A DNA stretch of 40,475 nt from Spirochaetia bacterium (GCA_900769955.1 CAAGIP010000240.1:1-40475); one strand, 5' to 3'; counted from the stretch's first letter, positions 26,093 through 35,292 are shown. The notes: generated from the letters alone by a model not told the origin. Translations and numbers: made by a program.

Positions 26093-26121
26093 TTGAAGCT
26101 AACCCTGAAAACTGTTACTAT
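26093..26121 (+). promoter_or_regulatory. gyrB promoter
   Basis: TTGAAG (26093-26098), a 17-base spacer and TACTAT (26116-26121) lie about 55 bases before the gyrB ATG, within an AT-rich dnaA-gyrB divergent region. Confidence 0.55.
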
Positions 26122-26175
26122 ATATTATATATTATGCAAAGCGTCTGAATGACGGTATAAGGTGAGAAACATTTT

Positions 26176-28203
26176 ATGGACGAAACAAAGAAAAACGAAG
26201 ATCAGACTGACATTCCCGAAGAACAGACTGCAGAGATGATCGCAGGCGGCTCGGAGGAATATGACAGCAGCGAAATCCAGGTCCTTGAGGGGCTTGAGCA
26301 TGTGCGTCTTCGCCCGGGCATGTACATCGGTACTACAGGAATCGATGGACTGCACCATCTTGTCTACGAAGTACTTGATAACAGTATCGATGAGGCCATG
26401 GCCGGTTTCTGTGATCAGATCAACATCATCTTCGGTAACAACGAGTACGGTGAGGTCTGTACCGTGGAGGATAACGGAAGAGGAATTCCCGTTGACATCC
26501 ATCCTCAGGTGGGAAAGAGCACTCTGGAAGTATGTCTTACAAGGCTCAATGCAGGCGGTAAGTTTGGAAAAGGTGCCTATAAGGTATCGGGAGGACTTCA
26601 CGGTGTCGGTGTTTCCTGCGTAAACGCACTTTCCTGCTATCTGGAGGCCACTGTATACAGGGATGGCAATATTTACAGGCAGATATACCATCAGGGCGTT
26701 CCTGAGGAAGATGTGAAGATCGTGGGACACTGTGATCCTGAAAAGCACGGCACGACGATCAGCTTCTCACCTGACTTTGCGGTCATGGAGAGAAACAGCT
26801 TCAGTTATGAGACTCTTTCAAACCGTTTCCGCGAACTCAGCTATCTTAACCACGGCATTAAGATCACGATTGATGACAGGAGAGGCGAAGAGGAAAAGAA
26901 GGAGACATTCCACTCTGAGGGCGGACTCAGTGAGTTTGTTGCTTATCTCAATGAGTACAAGAAGACTCTTTTCGCACCTGTTTCATTCGAGGGAGTGAAA
27001 AATGATGTAGTCGTTGAAGTTGCACTTCAGTATAACGACAAATACGATGAAAAGGTCTATTCCTTCGTAAACAACATCAATACACGTGAGGGTGGAACAC
27101 ACCTCACCGGATTTAAGACTGCAGTTCTCATGGCTGTCAACAACCAGCTTTCGAAGAATGCAAAGATGCTGAAGAAATTCGGTAATGACAAACTTGAGTC
27201 TGCTGATATCTCCGAAGGCCTTACCGGTGTCGTATCGATCAAGATACCCAATCCCCAGTTTGAGGGACAGACAAAGATGAAGCTCGGTAACGCAAATGTC
27301 AGGTTCATCGTGCAGTCTCTCGTATATGAAAAACTGAACAACTACTTTGATGAGTTCCCCGCTGACATCGAGATGCTGCTTGATAAGGCCATCAGCGCAG
27401 CCCTCGGAAGAATTGCGGCCAGAAAGGCACGTGAGCAGATCAGAAAAAAGAGTGAAGGCGGCGGACTTCCCGGAAAGCTTGCCGACTGTTCTGAAAAAGA
27501 TCCCGCAAAGTGCGAGGTATTCATCGTTGAGGGTGACTCTGCAGGCGGCTCTGCAAAGCAGGGACGTGACAGAAGATTCCAGGCCATCCTTCCTCTCTGG
27601 GGAAAGATGCTCAATGTTGAGAAGGCTCAGGAGTATAAGGTCCTCGGAAATGATAAGCTACAGCCCGTCATTTCAACCATCGGTGCCGGTCTTACCAGGT
27701 ACAACAACCAGGTTGAGGATACTGAGCAGACCTTTGACATTACTAAGGCACGATACCATAAAATCATTATTATGGCCGATGCCGATGTCGATGGATCACA
27801 TATCAGGACATTGTTGCTTACTTTCTTCTTCAGATACATGAGGCCACTCATCGAAGCTGGATACATCTATTTCGCAATGCCTCCTCTATATAAGATCACT
27901 CTCGGAAAGAAGGTATTCTATGCTTATGACGAGGCTGACAAGAAGAGGATAATTGAGGAAAACTGCTCCGGAATGGATGAAGCCAAGATCCCTATCCAGA
28001 GATATAAGGGTCTTGGTGAAATGAACCCCGAGCAGCTCTGGGAGACCACGATGAACCCTGAAACCAGACTTATCAGCCAGATTCATCTTGAGGATGCGGA
28101 GGAAGCTGACAGAGTGTTCAGCATGCTCATGGGAGAGGATGTTGAACCGAGACGTGAGTTCATCGAGCAGAATGCTACATATGTAGCCAACCTTGACGTA
28201 TAA
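26176..28203 (+). CDS. gyrB: DNA gyrase subunit B
   Basis: The 675 residues make the ATPase subunit of gyrase. The GHKL ATPase has E65 and N69 in YEVLDNSIDEA, DNGRGIP, and the GGLHGVG lid. The TOPRIM domain shows EGDSAGGSA (about 450) and DADVDGSHI, and the C-terminal segment includes RYKGLGEMNPEQLW. An acidic extension (about 30 residues) precedes the conserved core. AAGGTGAG is about 11 bases before ATG. gyrA starts 11 bases after the stop. Confidence 0.98.
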   Translation: MDETKKNEDQTDIPEEQTAEMIAGGSEEYDSSEIQVLEGLEHVRLRPGMYIGTTGIDGLHHLVYEVLDNSIDEAMAGFCDQINIIFGNNEYGEVCTVEDNGRGIPVDIHPQVGKSTLEVCLTRLNAGGKFGKGAYKVSGGLHGVGVSCVNALSCYLEATVYRDGNIYRQIYHQGVPEEDVKIVGHCDPEKHGTTISFSPDFAVMERNSFSYETLSNRFRELSYLNHGIKITIDDRRGEEEKKETFHSEGGLSEFVAYLNEYKKTLFAPVSFEGVKNDVVVEVALQYNDKYDEKVYSFVNNINTREGGTHLTGFKTAVLMAVNNQLSKNAKMLKKFGNDKLESADISEGLTGVVSIKIPNPQFEGQTKMKLGNANVRFIVQSLVYEKLNNYFDEFPADIEMLLDKAISAALGRIAARKAREQIRKKSEGGGLPGKLADCSEKDPAKCEVFIVEGDSAGGSAKQGRDRRFQAILPLWGKMLNVEKAQEYKVLGNDKLQPVISTIGAGLTRYNNQVEDTEQTFDITKARYHKIIIMADADVDGSHIRTLLLTFFFRYMRPLIEAGYIYFAMPPLYKITLGKKVFYAYDEADKKRIIEENCSGMDEAKIPIQRYKGLGEMNPEQLWETTMNPETRLISQIHLEDAEEADRVFSMLMGEDVEPRREFIEQNATYVANLDV

Positions 28204-28214
28204 AGGAAGTTAGT

Positions 28215-30758
28215 ATGGATGACGAAATAACTAAGGCTGAGGACATCAAAAGCCGCACAATAATAGCAGACGTCTCTAAGGAGATGAAAACAAGCTATCT
28301 TAACTACGCAATGTCAGTCATTGTCAGCCGTGCTCTCCCTGATGTCAGGGATGGTCTCAAGCCCGTACACAGAAGAATTCTCTATGATATGTATGAGATG
28401 GGTCTCAAGGCCAGCGGCGGATACAAGAAGTGTGCCCGTATCGTCGGTGATGTTTTAGGTAAATACCACCCTCATGGCGATGCATCTGTTTATGATGCCC
28501 TTGTTCGTCTTGCACAGGATTTCTCCCTTAGATATCCCGTCGTTACCCCTCAGGGTAACTTCGGTTCTATCGACGGAGACCCACCTGCAGCAATGAGGTA
28601 TACCGAATCAAAGATGAGCAGAATCGGTGAGGAGATGCTCACCGATATCGGCAAGAACACCGTTGATTTCGGACCAAACTATGATGATTCTCTGGAAGAG
28701 CCGATGGTTCTTCCCGCAGCATTCCCATTCCTGCTTACCAACGGTACCAGCGGTATCGCGGTAGGTATGGCCACGAATATGGCTCCTCATAATCTTACTG
28801 AGGTTGTTGACGGCATCTGTGCCTTCATTGACAATCCTGACATCACATCGGTTGAACTGATGGATTACGTAAAGGGTCCTGACTTCCCTTCAGCAGGTAT
28901 TATCTGCGGAAAAAGAGGTATCATGGATGCTTTTACTACAGGAAAAGGTAAGATAGTCATTCGTTCACGCTATGAAATCGAGGAAAATGACAAGGGCCAT
29001 GACAGAATCATTTTCTCTGAGATTCCCTATCAGGTAAACAAGGCTGAGCTTGTCAAGAAGATTGATGATCTCAGAAAAGACAATGCGATTCCGAATATCG
29101 CACAGGTCCGTGATGAGTCAGACAGGGATGGTATCAGAATCGTAGTCGAGCTTAAGCAGGGTGCGGTACCAAATATCGTACTGAACATGCTTTTCAGCAG
29201 GACTGCACTTCAGTCCAACTTCAATGTCTACAACCTGGCACTCAAGGATGGAAGGCCGAAGGTCCTGACCTTAAGGGAGATGATCTCATCCTATGTGGAT
29301 CACAGGGAGCAGGTCATTGAAAGAAGAACCAGATATGATCTTCAGAAGGCAGAGGAAAGGGCTCATATCCTCCAGGGACTCAAGATAGGTCTTGATAACA
29401 TCGATGAGGTAATCGAGATCATAAAGGCAAGTGAGGATAATAATGTTGCTTCCCTTGAGCTTCAGAAGAGGTTCGGGCTTGACGGTAAGCAGGCAGGTGC
29501 AATTATTGACATGAAGCTTGGAAGACTGTCTCACCTTGAAACCCAGAAGATACTGGATGAACTTGCTGAAATCGAGGCCCAGATCGCTTATTACAAAGAT
29601 CTCCTTTCAGACAGAAACAAGATCCTCGGTGTCGTCAAAAAGGAAATTCAGGACATCGGACAGAGATACGGGGACAGAAGGCGCACAGAGATTCAGGAGC
29701 GTGAGCTTGAGAGTGCCACGGATGCTGATTTCATCAAGGAAGAGCAGGTTGTCGTTCTTATTTCAAATAAGGGATTCGCTAAGCGTCTTTCAGCAGAGGA
29801 ATACAGAGCCCAGAGTAGAGGCGGTAAGGGCGTAAGGGGTGCAAAACTCACTGACGGTGACTTTATTGAGCACATGTTCATCGCTTCCTCTCACGATATC
29901 GTAATGTACGTCACCAACCTCGGTAAGGCATATTACACATATGTCTATGAGATTCCTGAGGGTGCAAAGAACTCAAAGGGTGCAAACCTGAAGAACTTCC
30001 TCCAGATTGAGAATCAGGAAAAGGTAACATCAATAATCTGCTTTGAGGACTTCAAGGATGATGAGTACCTTATGATGATCACGAAGTACGGTATCACCAA
30101 GAAGGTTGAGCTTAGTGCATTCGTTAATGCTAAGAAACGTGGTGTTAAGGCAATAATCCTTGATGAGGGTGACAGTCTGGTTCAGTCAATCTTCGTCAAC
30201 GAAGGTGATGATGTCATGATCGTCTCAAAGTACGGAAAAGGCCTCAGAACCGGTTCAGATGCCATAAGGACAATGGGAAGATCGACACGCGGTGTAAGGG
30301 CAATGAAACTGCTTGATGATGATGAGATCATCGGTCTTGTCAGAGTTGAGGAAGGAAAGCGCATTCTCATGGTCACGGAGAATGGTAAGGGTAAGCAGGT
30401 TGAGTTTGATGAATTCAATTCTCATGGAAGAGCAACCATGGGACAGAGAATCTACTCAGTCGATGACAATACAAGCGGCCTTGTAAATGCCCTTGCCGTT
30501 AATGATGAAAACGACGTCGTGTTCGTCACTCTGAATGGTCAGACGATACGTGTACACGTAAAGGATATTTCAATCCAGGGAAGAAGTGCACGCGGTGTAA
30601 AGGTTGCATCATTCAAGAAGAGTGATGACTCAATCGTTGCAATGGCAGCAACTGAGTATCAGGAAGAAGCTGAAGAAGAAATCGAAGTACCTGAAGCAGC
30701 TCCTGCAGAAACGGATACAGCCGTCGAAGTCCAGCCAGCTGACGATAAGAATGAATAA
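28215..30758 (+). CDS. gyrA: DNA gyrase subunit A
   Basis: The 847 residues make the DNA-cleaving subunit. The catalytic Tyr is Y129 in AAMRYTE. The quinolone-determining region reads HPHGDASVYD: residue 90, equivalent to Ser83 of E. coli, is Ala, while D94 (Asp87 equivalent) is kept. The C-terminal beta-pinwheel repeats are visible from about 510, and a gyrase-box-like RAQSRGGKGVRG segment supports gyrase rather than topoisomerase IV. The tail (about 820-847) is acidic. AAGGAAG precedes ATG. A strong terminator follows. Confidence 0.97.
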   Translation: MDDEITKAEDIKSRTIIADVSKEMKTSYLNYAMSVIVSRALPDVRDGLKPVHRRILYDMYEMGLKASGGYKKCARIVGDVLGKYHPHGDASVYDALVRLAQDFSLRYPVVTPQGNFGSIDGDPPAAMRYTESKMSRIGEEMLTDIGKNTVDFGPNYDDSLEEPMVLPAAFPFLLTNGTSGIAVGMATNMAPHNLTEVVDGICAFIDNPDITSVELMDYVKGPDFPSAGIICGKRGIMDAFTTGKGKIVIRSRYEIEENDKGHDRIIFSEIPYQVNKAELVKKIDDLRKDNAIPNIAQVRDESDRDGIRIVVELKQGAVPNIVLNMLFSRTALQSNFNVYNLALKDGRPKVLTLREMISSYVDHREQVIERRTRYDLQKAEERAHILQGLKIGLDNIDEVIEIIKASEDNNVASLELQKRFGLDGKQAGAIIDMKLGRLSHLETQKILDELAEIEAQIAYYKDLLSDRNKILGVVKKEIQDIGQRYGDRRRTEIQERELESATDADFIKEEQVVVLISNKGFAKRLSAEEYRAQSRGGKGVRGAKLTDGDFIEHMFIASSHDIVMYVTNLGKAYYTYVYEIPEGAKNSKGANLKNFLQIENQEKVTSIICFEDFKDDEYLMMITKYGITKKVELSAFVNAKKRGVKAIILDEGDSLVQSIFVNEGDDVMIVSKYGKGLRTGSDAIRTMGRSTRGVRAMKLLDDDEIIGLVRVEEGKRILMVTENGKGKQVEFDEFNSHGRATMGQRIYSVDDNTSGLVNALAVNDENDVVFVTLNGQTIRVHVKDISIQGRSARGVKVASFKKSDDSIVAMAATEYQEEAEEEIEVPEAAPAETDTAVEVQPADDKNE

Positions 30759-30783
30759 ATAATATCCATTTCAGCAGATATCC

Positions 30784-30812
30784 AGCCCGGGAACCACCCC
30801 GGGCTTTATTTT
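30784..30812 (+). terminator. Terminator of gyrBA
   Basis: AGCCCGGG (30784-30791) pairs with CCCGGGCT (30798-30805) and is followed by TTATTTT. Confidence 0.9.
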
Positions 30813-30836
30813 ACCCTCCTGAAACCTATAATTAAT

Positions 30837-30853
30837 ATTATATTTAATATAAT
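30837..30853. repeat. AT-only 8-1-8 palindrome
   Basis: ATTATATT-T-AATATAAT is a perfect inverted repeat just past the gyrBA terminator. Its shape is like a Fur-family box, but no promoter or gene is next to it. Confidence 0.4.
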
Positions 30854-30961
30854 AAAAGAGGGTAAATATTCCACATATAACTGTTTCTGTATATAGAATT
30901 TTTGCATCAAAAACGCCATTCTAAGCGTTTAAATGCGGTTTTTGGAATCTCTGGAAAATAA

Positions 30962-31099
30962 TCAGGAAAACCAAGGACTTTGTATCTGAGTCACCCCTTT
31001 CTCTATGGGCTGATAGTCATCAGTCACGATGGGTGATGGCAACAAATCTTCTTTGACTGTCAGGTACCCTATGAAAGGAAAGAATCGAGTAACACTTGA
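30962..31099 (-). pseudogene. C-terminal gene remnant
   Basis: This is an open frame of 45 residues with no start codon. It ends in SPIVTDDYQPIEKGVTQIQS and a stop, and reads like genuine protein while its surroundings do not. TDDYxPIE resembles the C-terminal end of fused spermidine-synthase-like proteins, but the match is short and from memory. It is best treated as a decayed fragment. Confidence 0.3.
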
Positions 31100-31250
31100 T
31101 CAGATGAATGAAGGAAGAATTAATTATATATATGCACATTTGGAAATAGTGCTACTTATTAATGTTATTCAATGTTGTTTAAGTTGTATTGGATAAAAGT
31201 GTGACACGATTTCTCGGAAACTTCTAAGAATGGGATTAAAGCCTGTTTAT

Positions 31251-31266
31251 GGTTTCACGTGAAACA
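31251..31266. promoter_or_regulatory. parS site 1
   Basis: GGTTTCACGTGAAACA contains the perfect 14-bp palindrome of the near-universal chromosomal parS (TGTTTCACGTGAAACA), the ParB nucleation site. Confidence 0.95.
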
Positions 31267-31747
31267 TGGATTTTTGAAAGTTGATTTATTCAACCGGGAA
31301 GATAAGCCCTGATTAATGAAATGTTACGATATTGATTATGTCTGATTTAACAATATTAACAACACAATAAGTGTTGAGATTCTTCAGGTAGAAAACAGGA
31401 AATTGAAAGTTTGCTGCAGTAGAATTGCTAATAGTTAACTAAATATTAAGATTTTATATTTTAATGAAACGCTGTGACGGCTTATTAATACTTGGGTGAA
31501 TATATCAGGTATAAACTGAAATAGTTAATTGAAGTGAACAATAAATAAATTATCTGTTATGACATTAGATATTGCAAATTCTTAATAATAATATCTTTAT
31601 TTGTGTTTACAAATCACTGCCAGGAAAAGTATTAACAACAGTAATTGATCAGAGAAAAACAGAAACATTGTTTAATACAAAAAGAATCAAGAATTAAGTA
31701 TTGAAAAGTAATAAGTGGAAAAATCGAATATATCCCATATTGTAAAG

Positions 31748-31763
31748 AGTTTCACGTGAAACA
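31748..31763. promoter_or_regulatory. parS site 2
   Basis: AGTTTCACGTGAAACA has the full 14-bp palindromic core and lies about 240 bases left of the insertion sequence. Confidence 0.95.
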
Positions 31764-31810
31764 TTATTTGATTGATGAGAAATATTGTTAGCTGTATTTG
31801 TAATCCCTAA

Positions 31811-32002
31811 GATAACCAGAAGTGTCCGGTAAGACAGCAAAGCTTGCCTTTATATTTATGCGGAAGATATAGTGTTGAGGGAAAATTTAGAGAGATAAAG
31901 GAGGTCGGGAGCCTAAGCGAAGTGACAATTGCTAGATCCCTCACCAACCATTATGCCACTTGTAATACATTTGATGATCAAAATCAATAAAGGACGTTTA
32001 TA
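31811..32002 (+). pseudogene. Possible gene remnant left of the insertion sequence
   Basis: An open frame of 63 codons without ATG ends at a TAG inside the target duplication. The inner part (REIKEVGSLSEVTIARSL) looks coding-like, but no family is recognised. The other frames here are also partly open, so this could equally be the leftover end of another mobile element. Confidence 0.2.
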
Positions 32003-32037
32003 GCACAGTGTTTCAAAAAGTTAGGTACTAAATCATC

Positions 32038-33495
32038 TCAGTCGAGGCATTTTCTGTTGAAGTTATAGCTGAATCCCAGTTTCTCAGCAACAGTATTGTG
32101 CTCCTTTTTCATGTTCTCGATACTCACCAGTTTATCCTTATCCAGGAGCTTGAGACCTGACATCAGCCTGACCAGTTCCTTCCTTGTCATGTTTACCTTT
32201 CTGGCTGCCTCAAGGATGCGGGCATCTATTCTTCCCGCAAGAAGCATGATGAAAGATATCCCCTGTATAAGTCCGTAATCACTGAGTCCCAGTTCCGTGA
32301 AATCCATTCCGTTCTTCAGCCTGTCGTAATATGTCTCAATGGCCCACCGGGACTTGTATATGGAATACAGTTCCTTTGGCTCCTTTGATGAATTGGTTTC
32401 AAGCACTATCGTTCCGAAATAACGGGACTGTCTGTCGTACTTTTCCTGTGTATACCCGGGTTTTCCTTCCTCAAGACCTTCAAGATACGCCTTTGAAAGC
32501 CTCTCCTTCTCTGACAGGTTCCTGTAGAAAACAGTCTTCGTGCCGTCATCCTTATCGGTCTGTCTGTATTCCACGATGTCGGACCTGTTTCTGCCTGCAG
32601 TGTATATGAACTGAGCCATCCTGCCTTTACGTACCCTGAAGGCAGCACTGTAGTCACTGCGTCCTGAAGGAACGGGCATGAGATACTCTGCTTTCTTTTT
32701 CTTTAAGTATTTTCTGTTCTCTTCACTGTTAAAACCGCTGTCCATTATGAAAAGCTTTCCTGAAACATCACCGACATGCCCCATGAAGTCGGTGAAATCC
32801 TTCTTATCAACCATATATCCGGGGAAAACCCGTGTGGCAAGGGGAATGCGTGCATTGACATCCATGGCAACCATGAGGTTCATCTGTTCGCTTTTCAGCT
32901 CCCTTGTCTTGTATCCCTGATATGAAAGATCACTTTCATCACTGTCCGTCGCGATGACGTGACCGTCAACGGCCACCTGGGATGCCTGTTTCATGCACTC
33001 CCGCTGGAAATCATACATCCTGTCCTGCAGTCCCATCCTGCTGATGAGACCTGTAAGTATGTGTCTCGAGAACTTCAGTGCAGGATAGTCCCTCGCAATG
33101 AGGGAGTGCTCATACTCATCCACCGCGGCACCGAGGCCTATGTATCCTTCAACGGCAAATACACAGGCAAGCGAGAAAACCTGCATTGCCTCATCGGGAT
33201 TGAAAAGTCTCTTCAGTGAGACAAAGTCATCCTTTGCCAGATATGTGGCAAGAAGATACTCGCCATAACAGTAGCACGTTATTCTCCCGAGTGAAGATGC
33301 AGCAATCCTCGGACAGTATCCGACTCCGGGGATTATCTTTCCCAGCAGTTTTCCTGTGGCTGTCTTCCATCTGCCTGTTTCGGGATCCTTTACCTGTGAA
33401 TGTGAATATACGTAATAGTTCCCCTTTATGACCTTCACTGCCGTTCCCTTAGGCTTCATCTGCCTGATTTCCTCGGGTACCGAATACTTGCTCAA
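32038..33495 (-). CDS. DDE transposase of the IS4/IS1634 type, TTG start
   Basis: The protein has 485 residues when started at TTG 33495, where AAGGAG lies six bases upstream; the longer frame from ATG 33555 adds a hydrophobic, non-conserved stretch. DDE residues are likely D in VAIDG/ATDSDESD and LFIMDSGF, with E in the Y-2-R-3-E-6-K signature of YKSRWAIETYYDRLK near residue 400. The enzyme cuts and joins the element ends. The stop is five bases inside the left inverted repeat. Nothing suggests inactivation. Confidence 0.92.
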   Translation of the reverse strand: MSKYSVPEEIRQMKPKGTAVKVIKGNYYVYSHSQVKDPETGRWKTATGKLLGKIIPGVGYCPRIAASSLGRITCYCYGEYLLATYLAKDDFVSLKRLFNPDEAMQVFSLACVFAVEGYIGLGAAVDEYEHSLIARDYPALKFSRHILTGLISRMGLQDRMYDFQRECMKQASQVAVDGHVIATDSDESDLSYQGYKTRELKSEQMNLMVAMDVNARIPLATRVFPGYMVDKKDFTDFMGHVGDVSGKLFIMDSGFNSEENRKYLKKKKAEYLMPVPSGRSDYSAAFRVRKGRMAQFIYTAGRNRSDIVEYRQTDKDDGTKTVFYRNLSEKERLSKAYLEGLEEGKPGYTQEKYDRQSRYFGTIVLETNSSKEPKELYSIYKSRWAIETYYDRLKNGMDFTELGLSDYGLIQGISFIMLLAGRIDARILEAARKVNMTRKELVRLMSGLKLLDKDKLVSIENMKKEHNTVAEKLGFSYNFNRKCLD

Positions 33496-33568
33496 AGCGC
33501 TCTCCTTATATATACCTATCGTGTACATAACAAGTATAAAAGAAAGCCACTTCAAAGTAAAGCTTAAA

Positions 33569-33594
33569 CAGCAGTTTCACTTGGAAAACTGCTG
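33569..33594. terminator. Hairpin inside the right end of the insertion sequence
   Basis: CAGCAGTTT (33569-33577) pairs with AAACTGCTG (33586-33594). T-rich bases follow on both strands. Such end hairpins commonly shield transposase genes from outside transcription; this role is inferred. Confidence 0.5.
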
Positions 33595-33698
33595 CTTTTA
33601 CGGTCGATTTCAGGTTGGAAATGTGTCTGAATGATTCTTTGCCAGGATTTAGTACCTAACTTTTAGAGATGCTGTGTTATAGCTGAGACCAGCGGTAA

Positions 33699-33899
33699 GA
33701 GCTGAAGAGGAAGGGGTGGACTCTGTATGACCATGGCGAACGTCATGTGTATATCGGGAGCGGGGAACTTCCGGATGAACTTAAGCCATATGAAGAAGAA
33801 CTTGGGGGCGCGGAAGACATAATAATACTCATACCGCGCGTGAAGGACAGTAACGGAAAGTATTTCCAGACTGCTGCCATCATTCTTAGTTCTCTTTAA
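33699..33899 (+). pseudogene. C-terminal gene remnant right of the insertion sequence
   Basis: An open frame of 66 codons without a proper start codon ends at TAA 33897-33899. It is richer in GC than its surroundings and encodes an acidic then hydrophobic stretch (GSGELPDELKPYEEELGG, later KYFQTAAIILSSL). I do not recognise the family. A second frame is open just before it, so a frameshifted, decayed gene is plausible. Confidence 0.35.
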
Positions 33900-34213
33900 A
33901 CACTACAGCAGTGACAATATATAGAGAGCGCTAGATCTGTAAGTCATATATCATTGATGTAGTTTTAAATATCAGTTCCTGGAATGTGCAAAGTTGTATA
34001 TAAGTCATAGGTTTTTGCACTTTATAGATTACAGTTTGATTCTTGTATTTGAATTAGTGTTTTTGATTCTATCTGAAGAATATGATGTATCAGGAATTAT
34101 TCAGGATTCAAGAGCATTGATACTGAATACTTAAGAGTTGAATGATGGCGGGCCTACCATTGGTCTTAAAAATCTATTTGATTATCGATTTATGAGAATT
34201 ATATAAATAATAT

Positions 34214-34233
34214 ATAACTAATATATTAGTTAT
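34214..34233. repeat. Perfect 20-bp palindrome
   Basis: ATAACTAATATATTAGTTAT reads the same on both strands. It lies in a gene-free stretch between the insertion sequence and parS 3. It may be a binding site for a dimeric protein or a cruciform; nothing nearby decides. Confidence 0.6.
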
Positions 34234-34848
34234 GGAGTCGCTATTGGGTAGTGCCAATCAAGTTTTTCTCTGTTATCAAATGCGATATCAGATTGCATCA
34301 AAATGGGGAAATCTAAGTAGTTCCAGAATATTGATAATCAGGAGACCAGATGTCTGATTGAGTGATGATGCTTTGGGTACACTTGGCTATAACTTTACAT
34401 ATGAACTTGTAACCGGACTATGCATAAATAAATTTTTTTGCTTGTGCCTTGGACAACTTCTCTCATCACTATAGAAGATAAACATCCTTCTCTGTGTTGA
34501 AACGGTCATATTTACCGTATGGTTGCGGTATGACTCTCCTATGTTGTGTTTTCAGTACATAATGAGCAATAATTTTTTTCTTATCTGGTCTGTTTGATAG
34601 ATTATAATTCCACAGAAAAATCGTAAAAATTCCCCAAAAAGATCTGACTTTTCCTGAGGCTGATGATAATGATACAGATTTAGGGTGAGTTAATGGACTG
34701 GACTTCGTTGATTTAATCGGATTCCGATTGGGATTGTCTGGAAGGATTATACATTTATGTTTTTATGGAGTCAGGTTTCTTTAAGGAATTTCTTGTCTTC
34801 TTTGGATGGATGCACTTTCAGATTCAGTTAATGCTGTGTGAATTGTCA

Positions 34849-34864
34849 GGTTTCACGTGAAACA
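34849..34864. promoter_or_regulatory. parS site 3
   Basis: GGTTTCACGTGAAACA carries a full parS core, 58 bases from site 4. Confidence 0.95.
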
Positions 34865-34906
34865 TAATGCTCTGAATAGTTTTTTAGATTACTTATTTAT
34901 AATGAT

Positions 34907-34922
34907 GGTTTCACGTGAAACA
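34907..34922. promoter_or_regulatory. parS site 4
   Basis: GGTTTCACGTGAAACA carries a full parS core. It touches the distal end of the NifU-like gene's terminator and lies about 400 bases upstream of parA. Confidence 0.95.
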
Positions 34923-34952
34923 AAAAACCTGCAGCTGATGATTCTGCAGGTT
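34922..34952 (-). terminator. Terminator of the NifU-like gene
   Basis: AACCTGCAG (34926-34934) pairs with CTGCAGGTT (34944-34952). On the minus strand it is followed by TTTTTT. Confidence 0.85.
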
Positions 34953-34974
34953 TGCTTGTAGTCCTCTTTGCTTA

Positions 34975-35220
34975 TCAGAACTGTAGAGAGTTCTCAACAA
35001 CAAGATCGGGATCGACTGTGTGTCTGAGGTACTTTTCAACACCATTCTTAAGTGTAGCCTGGGACATGGGACATCCGGCGCATGCGCCAAGAAGTTTAAC
35101 TGATATATTTTTTCCTTCCATGCTGACAAACTCAATGTCGCCGCCATCGTTCTGAAGGGATGGCCTGATCTGGTTTATCGCATCAATGACTCTCTGTTCC
35201 AATGTCATTTCTTCTGCCAT
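34975..35220 (-). CDS. NifU-like Fe-S cluster scaffold domain protein
   Basis: The 81 residues comprise only the C-terminal NifU/Nfu domain. RPSLQNDGGDIEFV starts the domain, and the cluster-binding pair is C47-x2-C50 in GACAGCPMS. Such proteins hold or deliver [4Fe-4S] clusters to apo-enzymes in the cytoplasm. AGGA lies close before ATG, and the gene diverges from parA. It is monocistronic, ending at the terminator beside parS 4. Confidence 0.93.
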   Translation of the reverse strand: MAEEMTLEQRVIDAINQIRPSLQNDGGDIEFVSMEGKNISVKLLGACAGCPMSQATLKNGVEKYLRHTVDPDLVVENSLQF

Positions 35221-35292
35221 GATCTTCCTCCGAAAGAATATAGTAATAAAATACTACATTTCCGCTTGATGGGTCAAACTCTTTTTCGGCTG

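Larger units (their letters stand above)
30854..31996. other. AT-rich gene-poor spacer between gyrA and the insertion sequence
   Basis: About 1.1 kb without an intact gene. It holds two parS sites (31251, 31748), a 46-codon remnant frame on the minus strand (30962-31099) and a remnant-like frame on the plus strand (31811-32002). The rest (31110-31240, 31270-31740) is AT-rich with no feature that I can name. No tRNA or known RNA fold was found. Confidence 0.6.
32003..33676 (-). mobile_element. Intact IS1634/IS4-superfamily insertion sequence
   Basis: The element is 1674 bp. Terminal inverted repeats of 31 bp (32003-32033 and 33646-33676) match at 27 positions and begin with C at each outer end. 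A 6-bp target duplication, TTATAG, flanks it directly (31997-32002 and 33677-33682). It carries one intact transposase. The size, duplication length and YREK signature fit the IS1634 group. Perfect duplication and an intact gene suggest a recent insertion. Confidence 0.9.
33900..34906. other. AT-rich spacer without recognised genes
   Basis: About 1 kb. It contains a perfect 20-bp palindrome (34214-34233) and parS site 3 (34849-34864). Only short unconvincing frames are present, and no tRNA or structured RNA was recognised. Confidence 0.6.

Noticed and set aside
31900..31955. tRNA-like stretch ending in ACCA
   Set aside because: No acceptor stem pairing, no T-arm GTTC motif and no anticodon arm could be formed.
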